From Novosphingobium sp. CF614 (lineage in GTDB: Bacteria; Pseudomonadota; Alphaproteobacteria; Sphingomonadales; Sphingomonadaceae), in NCBI RefSeq assembly GCF_900113255.1, contig NZ_FOOR01000004.1, positions 1 to 64,000 of the forward strand: a stretch of 64,000 nt of DNA, read 5' to 3'. Of the stretch, positions 45,645 through 54,667 are shown in pieces. Every line of letters begins with the position of its first letter. Position 1 is the first letter of the stretch. Below the pieces are notes generated by a model, which was not told the origin of the DNA, made no database searches, and saw nothing but the letters and a program-made list of their open reading frames with translations. Both the position numbers and the translations under genes were made by a program.

Positions 45645-45711
45645 AACCCCACTCCCCGCTCAATGCTCCACGGGGCTGGGACGACCGCGTCGTTCCAGCC
45701 CAATCACGCCT

Positions 45712-46398
45712 TCAGCTACAGGATGATTGCGAGGCCGATGTGCCCGGCGTGACGCCGCTCAGATTGCGCCCATCCCTGATAAGCAAGGCGGCCTCGCGGC
45801 GGAACATGGTGCTGTTGCCGGCGAACATCGTGCCGAAGAGCGGCTGATATTGATAGAAGACTTCCACGAACATGACGGCCGAGTTGTTTACGGCGGTAAT
45901 CTGATGCCCGGTCGGGCCCATCCCGGCAAGCGTCGCGCCGGTCTTGCCGCTTCCCTCCGGGCCATAGGCGGAGGATTGACTGAGATTGCCGCGACAGCGT
46001 TGCCAGTGAATGTACTGCCGCCCGGTACTCGAATCCCTTTCCAGGCTGGAAAGGATGATGCGCCCGCGCGCCTGGAAGTCGAACGCACCGCCCTGTACCA
46101 GCGCGCCGGTCATGATCGAATCGATCTGCGTCTCGGTCACTGTCGGCGTCACCGCGGTATTGTCGGTCTGGCCAAGCCGCGAGGCATTGTCGGCCACTGA
46201 ACTCGCGATGTCGCCGACCTGCATGTTGATCGTGGCCATATAGGCCATTTCCGTCCCGTAGAGCCCCAGCGTGAGCAGCACCGGCAGCACGAGCGCGAGT
46301 TCCAGGACCGAAACGCCGCTCCGATCCGCCCGAAGCGCGCGGATCAAGGCGCCAGACCGGGCCAGGATCGTTGTCCCCGGGAAGGCCGCGGCTTTCAT
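45712..46398 (-). CDS. TadE-like pilus assembly protein (second TadE)
   Basis: 228 residues. A cytoplasmic N-terminus with DRSGVSVLELALVLPVLLTLGL is the TadE signature: a conserved Glu inside a single transmembrane helix, resembling a pseudopilin. The rest is periplasmic, with two cysteines (RCRGN and the C-terminal SSCS) that could pair. Last gene of the TadG-TadE-TadE operon, 11 nt after the preceding stop. TadE proteins are minor pilins of Flp/Tad systems. Confidence 0.82.
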   Translation of the reverse strand: MKAAAFPGTTILARSGALIRALRADRSGVSVLELALVLPVLLTLGLYGTEMAYMATINMQVGDIASSVADNASRLGQTDNTAVTPTVTETQIDSIMTGALVQGGAFDFQARGRIILSSLERDSSTGRQYIHWQRCRGNLSQSSAYGPEGSGKTGATLAGMGPTGHQITAVNNSAVMFVEVFYQYQPLFGTMFAGNSTMFRREAALLIRDGRNLSGVTPGTSASQSSCS

Positions 46399-46409
46399 GT
46401 CATGCTTGC

Positions 46410-47033
46410 TCAATTGCAATTTCCCGCCTCGGAACCGGGGCTGTCCTGCAGCGCGAACGGTTGGTTCTTCTTGACGGCGCTGGCCTGCAGCGTGCGGGTG
46501 TTGTCGCGGTTGGTCAGGCCGGGAACAGGAAACAGCGGTTTGTAGGTCACGGTCACGGTGTAGAGCACGACATCGTTGGCGCCGCCGTTTCCACTCTCGC
46601 CGACGTCGGCGTCCCAACGCCCATTCTCGTTTTCGTCCGTATAGGCCTCCGAATTGTCGCACGTTCCGTTGCTGTTGTTGTCGTTCCAGGCTTCGGGGCG
46701 GGCGATGTTCGCGAAATCGAAGTAGCTCTTTCGCGATGTCGATACCGTCGCGCCGGGCGCGGCCTGCTGGACGACCGTGGCGACGAATGCGTCCTCGCTC
46801 GTCGTGTTCACGGACTCCAGCGTCCCGCTGCGCGCGACGCGCTGCACCGCGCCGTGCAGCGCCGCCGTCACATAAGTCATGTGGCCGATATCGAAAATGC
46901 CCATCAGCAGGACGATCAGGACCGGGGCGGCGAGCGCGAATTCCACCGCCGTCACACCCGCGCGATCGTCGCGGCAACGTTTCAGCACCGCAAAGCCGTG
47001 CAACCGCATGGTCCAGGCGGACCATTGCGTCAT
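46410..47033 (-). CDS. TadE-like pilus assembly protein (first TadE)
   Basis: 207 residues. The TadE signature is DDRAGVTAVEFALAAPVLIV within one transmembrane helix near residues 22-45. The periplasmic part has an Asn/Asp/Glu-rich stretch (NDNNSNGTCDN, YTDENENGRWDADVGESGN) that looks like a calcium-binding loop set. Its ATG overlaps the TadG stop (ATGA), so translation is coupled. Confidence 0.82.
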   Translation of the reverse strand: MTQWSAWTMRLHGFAVLKRCRDDRAGVTAVEFALAAPVLIVLLMGIFDIGHMTYVTAALHGAVQRVARSGTLESVNTTSEDAFVATVVQQAAPGATVSTSRKSYFDFANIARPEAWNDNNSNGTCDNSEAYTDENENGRWDADVGESGNGGANDVVLYTVTVTYKPLFPVPGLTNRDNTRTLQASAVKKNQPFALQDSPGSEAGNCN

Positions 47034-49015
47034 TGCGTGATTCTCAGTTCGCCGACCTGCTTCGCGATTTCCTGGAAGGCCGTGTTGAGCTCGGTCGAGC
47101 TGTTGGCGGTGAAGGAACTGTTGTCGGAGGCGCAAGTCTTGAGATTGTCCGAAAGACCGGAGGTGAACGCGATCACCCAGATGCGGATGCCCCTGTCCTT
47201 GATGGCGTCGCAGACAGCCAGGAAGCGCGACGTATGGCGCGACGCGTCGTCGGTGCTCCCGTCCGAGGTAACCTTGCGGTCCCACCACTCCAGGCCCCAG
47301 GCCTGGTTGACCGAATTGTTCGGCTCCATGATGCCGTCGGTCATGAACACGACGTGGCGCGACACTTCGCCGCCATTGCTGGGCTGCGTGTTGACGGTAT
47401 TGGCGAAAATGCCAGTCGGCGAAAGCAGCCGCCCTCCCCAGATCATGCCGATGTCGAGATAGGTGTTGCCGGTGGCGACGAGCGAATCGGCATAGGCATC
47501 GAACTGGGCCTGCGTCATCTCCTGCAACGACTGGGCCGCCGCCGGGCAGGGAGAGGATACCCGCTCGCCATAGGTTCCCGTGCCGGTGGTCGCCGTATAG
47601 CTCGTTCCGCCCCAGTAGTTGGTGCTGGTGGTGTAACGGTTGTAGACGACCACAGGCCACATCGGCGCCCACTTGGTGTCGTCATTGTTGACGTCCGGGG
47701 CAGTGTCGATATCGATGTCGCTCGCGCCGGATGGCGTGATCCCGACAAGCGAGGAGTAGCTGAAACTGGCGCTCGCGACAGTGGCGCGTTCGTGGATGCA
47801 GCCGTTCCACGTCGAACTTACGGACGTAGGATTGCCTCCGGAAACGTTGCCGGTAACGGTCGAAACCGAAGCGAACGTCTTGTATATGCTCGTATCGTAT
47901 TCGACCGGCTTATAATCATAGTGATCGAAGGTCTTGGTGGTAACAACTACCTTGTCGCTCGTAACGTACTTGTAAGTAACCTCATCGCGCGTTTTGTATT
48001 TTGTCTGGATTTTGTATCGAGTGTTGCCCTTGTTGTTCAGATAGGAGACGCACTGAACGGCGGTAATCTGGATTTGCGGCTGAGTCGTCGTCGTTGTCAC
48101 GACCTGTTGCCCAGACCCGTTGGTCGTCGTAGAATCCGATGACGACGACGAGCCGTTGTCGACATAGGAACTGGAAACCGCTGGCTTGTCGTTGTTGCAA
48201 TCCGATTCGTACTTGTAACCCGACTGGTAGTCGGTCCAAGTGTTGTAGATTACTTCGTTCTTGTATTCCGGGCCGCCGTAAGTGGTCACAGGGTTTTGAT
48301 ACGTCGTGTTCGTGGTTTCGTTGTACACCGCCTGGCGCGACGAGTACGTATGCCTGTCCGTCAGATAGGCCGGATTGAGCGCGTAGAGCAGCCGTCCCAC
48401 ATTCACCGTGGTGCTGTAGGGCACGAAGCCATAGCGGAGCCGCGCGTTCGATCCGGACGTGGCCGTCGACAGCGTCGTGTAGAAATTCTTCATCGCCGCC
48501 TGCAAGGCCTGCAGGCGGGTCTGGGTGGAATTCAACTGGCTGCCCATCGAGCCGGTCGTATCCAGCACCATCATGACGTCGGAATTGCCGACGCCCATCG
48601 ACGAGGTGCAGGTCACGGAAAGCGAGAAACTGGAATACCCGAACAGACGCATGACCAGGGTATCAAGCGTGGTCGATGCCGTTCCGTTCACGGTATTGCC
48701 GTTGTCGTCCGAACTGGGCACGAACGACGTCGAGCGCGTCTCCTGGCCGGAATCGTCGAAATTGGTCGCGAAATAGTTGTTGGCCGCGGTGGTGGCGGCT
48801 GCGTCCAGGCCGTTCGTGGTAACCGTGCGGCGCCCCGCCAGCACCGCCGCGTCGCAGGCGGCCTGCAACTGGCTCTTCACCCTGTAGGAACGGCTGATAT
48901 CCACCGCCGATCCGACGATCGTCGCCGCGACCAGCGCGCCCACCGCCGCCAGGGGCAGGATATTGCCCCCCGTGTCTTGCCGCAGGTGACCCAGGAACGT
49001 GTCTGTCTTGCGCAT
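47030..49015 (-). CDS. TadG-like protein with von Willebrand factor A domain
   Basis: 661 residues. The N-terminal TadG segment (GGNILPLAAVGALVAATIVG, about 16-35) is a single membrane helix, followed by VDISRSYRVKSQLQAACDAA. A VWA domain starts near 147 with a MIDAS-like DTTGSM (D152) and resumes after residue 400 (HVVFMTDGIMEP). Between, residues about 225-400 are rich in Ser, Thr, Tyr and Asn, and the DNA is less GC-rich: 53 of 120 bases at 47941-48060 are G or C. This part may be a fast-evolving adhesive insert. First gene of the unit; the rest of a tad locus is absent here. Confidence 0.85.
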   Translation of the reverse strand: MRKTDTFLGHLRQDTGGNILPLAAVGALVAATIVGSAVDISRSYRVKSQLQAACDAAVLAGRRTVTTNGLDAAATTAANNYFATNFDDSGQETRSTSFVPSSDDNGNTVNGTASTTLDTLVMRLFGYSSFSLSVTCTSSMGVGNSDVMMVLDTTGSMGSQLNSTQTRLQALQAAMKNFYTTLSTATSGSNARLRYGFVPYSTTVNVGRLLYALNPAYLTDRHTYSSRQAVYNETTNTTYQNPVTTYGGPEYKNEVIYNTWTDYQSGYKYESDCNNDKPAVSSSYVDNGSSSSSDSTTTNGSGQQVVTTTTTQPQIQITAVQCVSYLNNKGNTRYKIQTKYKTRDEVTYKYVTSDKVVVTTKTFDHYDYKPVEYDTSIYKTFASVSTVTGNVSGGNPTSVSSTWNGCIHERATVASASFSYSSLVGITPSGASDIDIDTAPDVNNDDTKWAPMWPVVVYNRYTTSTNYWGGTSYTATTGTGTYGERVSSPCPAAAQSLQEMTQAQFDAYADSLVATGNTYLDIGMIWGGRLLSPTGIFANTVNTQPSNGGEVSRHVVFMTDGIMEPNNSVNQAWGLEWWDRKVTSDGSTDDASRHTSRFLAVCDAIKDRGIRIWVIAFTSGLSDNLKTCASDNSSFTANSSTELNTAFQEIAKQVGELRITQ

Positions 49016-49274
49016 CGGTTAACCAGCCCCACCCGCCCGAATTGAGGGGATTTTTGCAAGTAACTACCCCTCATTTATTAACGAAACCCTCATCCACATT
49101 GCCTCGCGATCCTCGCCGTAGTGTTATCAAAGCGGGCAAACGCGAAATTCACCATGATTCGGGCGGAAAGCTCCGGCATCGGTCCTTTGCCCGCCATGGC
49201 CGCCTGCAAAAAACACGCGGCCATGGCCCTCATGAAAGATGACGCGGAGATAGCGGCCGATTAGGAACCGGTGC
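49016..49274. promoter_or_regulatory. divergent intergenic region between tadG and the phosphatase gene
   Basis: 259 bp. A spaced inverted repeat TGAGGGG (49043-49049) and CCCCTCA (49067-49073) lies 28-58 nt before the tadG start, in AT-rich DNA (TTTATTAACG beyond), so it is well placed to be an operator or leader hairpin for the pilus-like operon. A short rightward frame (49042-49242) has no recognisable product and I do not call it. Confidence 0.45.
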
Positions 49275-49760
49275 ATGACCAGCGCCCAGCCCTTGCCCTC
49301 CGTCCTGTTCGTCTGCCTCGGCAACATCTGCCGCTCCCCACTGGCCGAGGCGGCGCTGCGCCATCAGGCGCTGTCGGCCGGGATCGACGTGCTGGTCGAT
49401 TCCGCCGGGACCGGATCATGGCACGTGGGCAAGGGGCCGGACCCGCGCTCATGCGCCGAAGCATCGCGCCACGGCATCGACATCGGCGCCTATCGCGCCC
49501 GGCAGGTGGGCCGCGAGGACTTCACCCGTTTCGACCGCATCATCGCCCTCGATCGCAGCAACCTGGCCGATCTGCAACGGATCGCCCCGCCGGCTCCGCG
49601 CGCCGTTCTCTCGCTGCTGCTGGATCACGTTCCGGGCATGGCCGGCCGCGACGTTGCCGATCCCTATTTCGGCGGGCCGGAGGGGTTCGTCGAAACCTGG
49701 CGGCAAGTCAGCGAGGCGGCGCGCCACTTGCTTGAAACGATCCGGCGCGAAGGTCTTTAG
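49275..49760 (+). CDS. low-molecular-weight protein-tyrosine phosphatase
   Basis: 161 residues. The P-loop [10 protein letters not shown] (C14-x5-R20, then Ser-Pro) and the general-acid motif ADPYFGG are both present, so it should be active. The family includes Wzb/Etp-type regulators of polysaccharide export and related arsenate reductases; the DPY loop favours a phosphatase. It is not next to a tyrosine kinase gene, though a polysaccharide locus lies 11 kb to the right. Confidence 0.92.
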   Translation: MTSAQPLPSVLFVCLGNICRSPLAEAALRHQALSAGIDVLVDSAGTGSWHVGKGPDPRSCAEASRHGIDIGAYRARQVGREDFTRFDRIIALDRSNLADLQRIAPPAPRAVLSLLLDHVPGMAGRDVADPYFGGPEGFVETWRQVSEAARHLLETIRREGL

Positions 49761-49965
49761 AGCGAAGGCCCCGAAACCCGAATCAAGGCCCGCTCGGCAC
49801 GGGCCAGGCGAAGGGCATTGGCGCGGCGCCGTGGCCCCCGGCACGGGCCGTTTGCTTTTGACCCGGCTTGCACTATATGCGCGGGCGAACGCCCCGGCCC
49901 GTACAGTCGCCCGCGACTCCATCGGGCCGGGGCTTGCTCTTTTGCAGTTTCTAAGGACGAATACC

Positions 49966-50748
49966 ATGTCCCGTCGCCGCCAGATTTATGAAGGCAAGGC
50001 CAAGATCCTCTACGAAGGCCCCGAGCCCGGCACGCTGATCCAGTATTTCAAGGACGATGCCACCGCGTTCAACGCCCAGAAGAAGGGCACGATCCAGGGC
50101 AAGGGCGTCATCAACAACCGCATCAGCGAGTACGTCTTCACGCGCCTCAACCACATCGGCGTGCCCAACCACTTCATCCGCCGCCTCAACATGCGCGAGC
50201 AGCTGGTGCGCCAGGTGGAAATCATTCCGATCGAGGTCGTCGTGCGCAATGTCGCCGCCGGCTCGATTTCCCAGCGCCTGGGCATTCCCGAGGGCGAGCC
50301 CCTGCCGCACACCCTGATCGAATACTATTTCAAGGACGATGCGCTGGGCGATCCCATGGTGGCGGAGGAGCACATCCGCTGCTTCGGCTGGGCCAGCCAC
50401 GACGAGATGCAGGACATCGCCGACATGGCGATCCGCGTGAACGACTTCATGTGCGGCATGTTCGCGGCGATCAACATCCGCCTGATCGACTTCAAGCTGG
50501 AGTTCGGCCGCATCTGGGACGGGGACTACAGCCGTGTCATCCTGGCCGACGAGATCAGCCCCGACGGCTGCCGCCTGTGGGACATGTTCACCGGCGAGAA
50601 ACTCGACAAGGACCGCTTCCGCCGCGACTTGGGCGGCGAGGAGGAAGCCTACCAGGAAGTCGCCCGCCGCCTCGGCCTGCTGCAGGACGACAACGGGCCG
50701 AGCGAAGTGTTCGACTTGTCCAAGCACCGCAAGCTGCGCGGCAAGTAG
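49966..50748 (+). CDS. purC: phosphoribosylaminoimidazole-succinocarboxamide synthase
   Basis: 260 residues. Joins aspartate to CAIR in purine synthesis. Signatures: [42 protein letters not shown] and [14 protein letters not shown]. The start has AAGGA 9 nt upstream. Probably monocistronic: an inverted repeat (GGCCCG / CGGGCC, 49787-49805) separates it from the phosphatase gene and a terminator follows. Confidence 0.97.
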   Translation: MSRRRQIYEGKAKILYEGPEPGTLIQYFKDDATAFNAQKKGTIQGKGVINNRISEYVFTRLNHIGVPNHFIRRLNMREQLVRQVEIIPIEVVVRNVAAGSISQRLGIPEGEPLPHTLIEYYFKDDALGDPMVAEEHIRCFGWASHDEMQDIADMAIRVNDFMCGMFAAINIRLIDFKLEFGRIWDGDYSRVILADEISPDGCRLWDMFTGEKLDKDRFRRDLGGEEEAYQEVARRLGLLQDDNGPSEVFDLSKHRKLRGK

Positions 50749-50768
50749 GCGATAAGCCGGAATGACAG

Positions 50769-50805
50769 GCCCGGCCGCTCCTGAACGGGCGTGCCGGGCT
50801 TTCGC
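50769..50805 (+). terminator. rho-independent-type terminator of purC
   Basis: GCCCGGC (50769-50775) pairs with GCCGGGC (50793-50799), followed by TTTCGC, 21 nt after the purC stop. The U-run is short. Confidence 0.65.
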
Positions 50806-50866
50806 GTGCCTGGAGACTGCCGACAGGCCCTTGTTATCCCTGCCGCGCTAAGGCAGGTGTGGGCCG

Positions 50867-53701
50867 ATGAGAGGATACCTGTTCGCCCTCCTCGTCGTGC
50901 TGGCGCCCGTACCGCTCGCCGCGAGGGAAGCTCCCTATCCCGAAGATCCCCGCTGGGCCTTCGAGAAGAGCGATGTTCCCGTCGATCCGGACTTTCGCTT
51001 CGGCCGGCTCGGCAACGGGATGCGCTATGTCATCCGCCACAACGCCACGCCCGCCGGCACCGCCGTGGTCCGCATGGACGTGGACGCCGGATCGCTTGAC
51101 GAAGCAGACGGCGAACAGGGCTATGCCCATTTCGTCGAGCACATGGCGTTCAACGGTTCCGCCCGTGTGCCCGAGGGCCAGATGATACCCTTGCTCGAGC
51201 GCGAAGGCCTGGCCTTCGGAGCCGACACCAACGCCGCCACGGGTTTCGAGGGCACCCTCTACATGCTCGATCTGCCGCGCAGCGACCCCGTGCTGCTCGA
51301 CACCGCGCTGATGCTGATGCGCGAAACGGCGAGCGAGCTCACCATTTCCGAGGACGCGGTGGCGCGGGAACGGGGCGTCATCCTGTCGGAACTGCGTGAC
51401 CGCAACACCTGGGGCTTTCGCAACGCTTTCGATTCCACCCGGTTCTTCTACCCCCGGGCGCTATACGCCGCGCGCTTTCCGATCGGCACGGTGCAAACGC
51501 TGAACGCGGCGACCGCCGCGTCGCTGCGCGCCTTCTACGAGCGCGAATATGTGCCGGCCCACATCACACTGGTCGTCGTCGGCGATTTTGACGTCGACGC
51601 GGTCGAAGCCGGCATTGTCCGCCACTTCAACGGCTGGACCGGCAAGCCGGCACAGCGCCAGCCGGGTGCCGGCCCGGTCGACCGCAACGACCGGGACCGC
51701 GCCGAAATCTACATCGATCCGGCGCTTTCGGAGCGCGTAACCGTGCTGCGCAGCGGCCGCTACAGGGAAGAGCCCGATACGATCGCCCAGCGCCGCGAAA
51801 ACCTGCTGCGCGCGATCGGCTACGATATCGTCAATCGCCGCCTGCAACGCTTGTCCCGCAGCGCGGAGCCGCCGTTCCGCAGCGCCGGCTTCGGCACCGG
51901 CGCCGTGTTCAAGGCCGCCCGCTCCACCCGGCTGATCGTCGATACCGTCGATCGCAAGTGGCAGGCCGGGCTGGAGGCAGCGGCGCGGGAATATCGGCGG
52001 GCGCTGGCCCATGGCTTCGAACCCGCCGAGCTGGCCGAACAACTGGCCGACATCCGCGTCTCGCTGACCGACGATGCCGGCTCGGCGGGCACCCGCAGCA
52101 ATGCGTCGCTCGCACAGGCCGCGCTTTCACTGGTGGACGACGAAGCGGTGCCCTCAACGCCCCGGTCGGTGCTCGAACGGTTCGAGGCTTTCGCCCCGAA
52201 TATCACGCCCAAGGCAGTGCTTGCCGCCTTGCGCCGCGAGGCGCTGCCCCTGAAAGCGCCGCTGATCCGCTTCCAGGGCCGCTTCGCGCCGGAAGGCGGC
52301 GAGAAGGCCTTGCGCGAAGCCTGGCGCGGGGCGATGCACGCACCGATCGCCAAGGGCGCCGGCCCCGCCGCCGAAAGCTTCGCCTACACCGATTTCGGCA
52401 CGCCGGGAACAGTGGTGAGCGACACCCGCGAGCCGCGACTGGGCATTCGCACGGTGCGTTTCGCCAACGGGGTCATGCTCAACCTCAGGCATACCGATAT
52501 CGAGAACGACAAGGTCCGCGTCAACCTCGCGATCGATGGCGGCGACATGCTCGACACCAGGGCCAACCCGCTGGCGAGCGAGATGGTCCCCTACCTGGAT
52601 GAAGGCGGCCTGGGCAAACACAGCCGCGACCAACTCGATACGATCCTTGCCGGGCGCACCGTCGGCTTCGGCCTTCACCGCGGCGAGGCGGCTTTCAACG
52701 CCCGTGTCCGGACCACGCCGCGCGACCTGGAGCTGCAATTACAGCTGCTGACCGCGCTGCTGAACGATCCCGGCTATCGGCCCGAAGGCGAAGTGCAGTA
52801 CCGCCAGTCGATCAACAACTACTTCGCGCAGTTGCGCGCGACGCCCACCTCCGCGCTCCAGGCGGACCTGGGCGCGATCCTCTCCGACAAGGACCCGCGC
52901 TTCAGCCTGCAGAAGGTCGAGGATTACCGGCATCTCGGCTTCGCCAAGCTGCGCGCGGACATCGGCGACCGATTGGCGCGCGGCGCGATCGAGATCGGGG
53001 TGGTCGGCGATATCGACGAAGACCGCACGATCGCGCTCGTAGCCGAAACGCTGGGTGCCCTGCCCGCACGCGAACCGGCCTTTCGCGGCCATGACGATCA
53101 GCCGCCGCGCACTTTCACCGCCGACCGTGCCGCCCGCGTCATCCGGCACACCGGGCCCGCCGATCAGGCGCTGCTGCGGATCACCTGGCCCACCCGCGAC
53201 GACAGCGATCCGCTCGACACTCTGCGGCTGGAGATGCTCGAGCAGGTCATGCGCGTGGAACTGACCGACGAGCTGCGCGAAGTGCTGGGCAAGGCCTATT
53301 CACCTTCAGCCGGCAACTATCTCTCAAGGCATTGGAAGGGCTACGGCGAATTCACCGTCAACGCCTCGGTGAATGTCGCCGATGTGCCCGCCGCGCGCGA
53401 AGCGATCCGCAAGGTGGTGACCGAGCTGAACGCGGCGCCGGTCAGCGACGATATGTTCCGCCGCGCCCGCCAGCCCCTGATCGAATCGCTGCAGAACGCG
53501 CTCAAGGACAACGGCGGCTGGCTTTCGCTGGTCGACCGCGCGCAATCGGAAGCGGACCGCATTGATCGCTACGAACAGGCAAGGGACCGCCTGCTCGCCC
53601 TCACGCCGGCGGATGTCGAGTTGGTGGCGCGGCGCTATCTGACCCCGGGCGCGGGGCTGGAAGTACTTGTTCTGCCCGAAGGCGCGCCGGTTCCCGAATA
53701 G
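50867..53701 (+). CDS. M16 family zinc metalloprotease (pitrilysin-like), periplasmic
   Basis: 944 residues. A signal peptide (cleavage near residue 19, PLAA) precedes two M16 modules. The first has the inverted zinc motif HFVEH (H88, E91, H92) and the distal glutamate region ERGVILSELRDR, so it should be catalytic; the second (from about 520, LGIRTVRFANGVMLNLRHT) lacks HxxEH, as usual. It probably degrades peptides in the periplasm. It overlaps the 3' end of the convergent tesA gene by 67 bp. Confidence 0.92.
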   Translation: MRGYLFALLVVLAPVPLAAREAPYPEDPRWAFEKSDVPVDPDFRFGRLGNGMRYVIRHNATPAGTAVVRMDVDAGSLDEADGEQGYAHFVEHMAFNGSARVPEGQMIPLLEREGLAFGADTNAATGFEGTLYMLDLPRSDPVLLDTALMLMRETASELTISEDAVARERGVILSELRDRNTWGFRNAFDSTRFFYPRALYAARFPIGTVQTLNAATAASLRAFYEREYVPAHITLVVVGDFDVDAVEAGIVRHFNGWTGKPAQRQPGAGPVDRNDRDRAEIYIDPALSERVTVLRSGRYREEPDTIAQRRENLLRAIGYDIVNRRLQRLSRSAEPPFRSAGFGTGAVFKAARSTRLIVDTVDRKWQAGLEAAAREYRRALAHGFEPAELAEQLADIRVSLTDDAGSAGTRSNASLAQAALSLVDDEAVPSTPRSVLERFEAFAPNITPKAVLAALRREALPLKAPLIRFQGRFAPEGGEKALREAWRGAMHAPIAKGAGPAAESFAYTDFGTPGTVVSDTREPRLGIRTVRFANGVMLNLRHTDIENDKVRVNLAIDGGDMLDTRANPLASEMVPYLDEGGLGKHSRDQLDTILAGRTVGFGLHRGEAAFNARVRTTPRDLELQLQLLTALLNDPGYRPEGEVQYRQSINNYFAQLRATPTSALQADLGAILSDKDPRFSLQKVEDYRHLGFAKLRADIGDRLARGAIEIGVVGDIDEDRTIALVAETLGALPAREPAFRGHDDQPPRTFTADRAARVIRHTGPADQALLRITWPTRDDSDPLDTLRLEMLEQVMRVELTDELREVLGKAYSPSAGNYLSRHWKGYGEFTVNASVNVADVPAAREAIRKVVTELNAAPVSDDMFRRARQPLIESLQNALKDNGGWLSLVDRAQSEADRIDRYEQARDRLLALTPADVELVARRYLTPGAGLEVLVLPEGAPVPE

Positions 53702-54408
53702 GGTGCCGCGCCGCCCGGCTTCGGCAGCGCGTCGGCCACGTCATCCACCGTCGCCGACACGATCGCATCGATGCCGATCGCGGTCGGGTGGATGTGATCG
53801 TCCTGCAGGAGGTCCGGCTTGTCGATCACCGGCTGCAAGAAGAACGGCACCAGCACCGCGCCGTATTCATGCGCCAGCCGCGGATAGATCGGGTTGAACC
53901 CGGCGGCATAGTCCTTGCCCAGGTTCGGCGCGGCCAGCATGCCGAGCAGCACGATGTTGATATGCTCGTCACTCAGCCGCTTGAGGATCGTCTCGAGGTT
54001 CGCCCTCGTCTGCGCCGGGGGAATTCCGCGCAGCATGTCGTTACCGCCCAGGCTGACGATCGCAAGTTCCGGCTTCACCGGCTGGCTCTTCAATGTGAAA
54101 TCGAGCCGCTGCAATCCGGCGGCCGTGGTATCGCCGGAGACCCCGGCATTGGCGATCCGCGCGTTCACGCCGCGCGCCCGCAGCGCCTGCTCGAGCCGCG
54201 CGGGGTAGGATTCGCCATCGCCCAGCCGATAGCCCGCCAGCAGCGAATCGCCGAAGGCCAGGATCGGACGCTCCGGCCCCATGACCGGGATGTCCGGCGG
54301 CGCATCGAGCGCGCTCCGCGTCTGTTCCGGAGCAGGCGGAGCGGCCTTGTCGCAGGCGGCGAGCGCAAGGACCGGCAGGACCGGAAAGGCAAGGCGAAGG
54401 AGGCGCAA
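53635..54408 (-). CDS. tesA: TesA-like SGNH arylesterase/lysophospholipase, lipoprotein form
   Basis: 257 residues. SGNH blocks: FGDSLLAGY (nucleophile Ser), a Gly in NAGVSGDTT, SLGGNDML (Asn) and DDHIHPTAIG (Asp/His). The N-terminus is a lipoprotein signal ending ALAAC (Cys19). I chose a TTG start at 54408 because AGGAG lies 6 nt upstream and this places the signal correctly. A Gly/Ser/Thr-rich C-terminal tail (GTGAPSGRTSTSSPAPG) extends across the end of the convergent M16 gene. It diverges from ybbA-ybbP as in E. coli. Confidence 0.9.
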   Translation of the reverse strand: MRLLRLAFPVLPVLALAACDKAAPPAPEQTRSALDAPPDIPVMGPERPILAFGDSLLAGYRLGDGESYPARLEQALRARGVNARIANAGVSGDTTAAGLQRLDFTLKSQPVKPELAIVSLGGNDMLRGIPPAQTRANLETILKRLSDEHINIVLLGMLAAPNLGKDYAAGFNPIYPRLAHEYGAVLVPFFLQPVIDKPDLLQDDHIHPTAIGIDAIVSATVDDVADALPKPGGAAPYSGTGAPSGRTSTSSPAPGVR

Positions 54409-54453
54409 GGTAATCTCCTGGTGGCGGCCGTCTTGCAGGAAGGCCCGGTGCCA

Positions 54454-54465
54454 TCCCATATGGGA
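54454..54465. promoter_or_regulatory. 12-bp perfect palindrome TCCCATATGGGA
   Basis: Lies 46 nt upstream of the tesA start, in the divergent tesA/ybbA region. It is a candidate operator for tesA; no protein can be named. Confidence 0.35.
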
Positions 54466-54509
54466 CGCGTGACAAGTCCTTCCCAGTCCCCCGGACATGC
54501 CGTTCTCTC

Positions 54510-54667
54510 GGAGCAAGGCTCATCTCCTCCTTTCGTCGTTGCGCGGCGGCCAGGCCGCCGAAGCAATCCAGGGTGGCCCGAAACAGCCCTGCATTGCCGC
54601 GCCGCCTGCGACGATCCGCAATGACGAAGATGGAGGAGCAGGAGTTCGCATCGATGGAATTCGGTAT
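54510..54667. repeat. dispersed palindromic repeat, copy C
   Basis: Starts GGAGCAAGGCTCATC, contains TCGTCGTTGCGCGGCGG, GCCGAAGCAATCCAGGGTGG, a partly complementary half (TGCATTGCCGCGCCGCC, ATCCGCAATGACGAAG) and the tail GGAGGAGCAGGAGTTCGC, ATCGATGGAATTCGGTAT. The tail overlaps the 5' end of ybbA: its GGAG/AGGAG serves as ribosome-binding site and its ATG as the start codon. Confidence 0.75.

Noticed and set aside
49042..49242. Rightward 66-codon frame before the phosphatase gene
   Set aside because: Basic, low-complexity product with no family resemblance; the region is better explained as a divergent promoter region.
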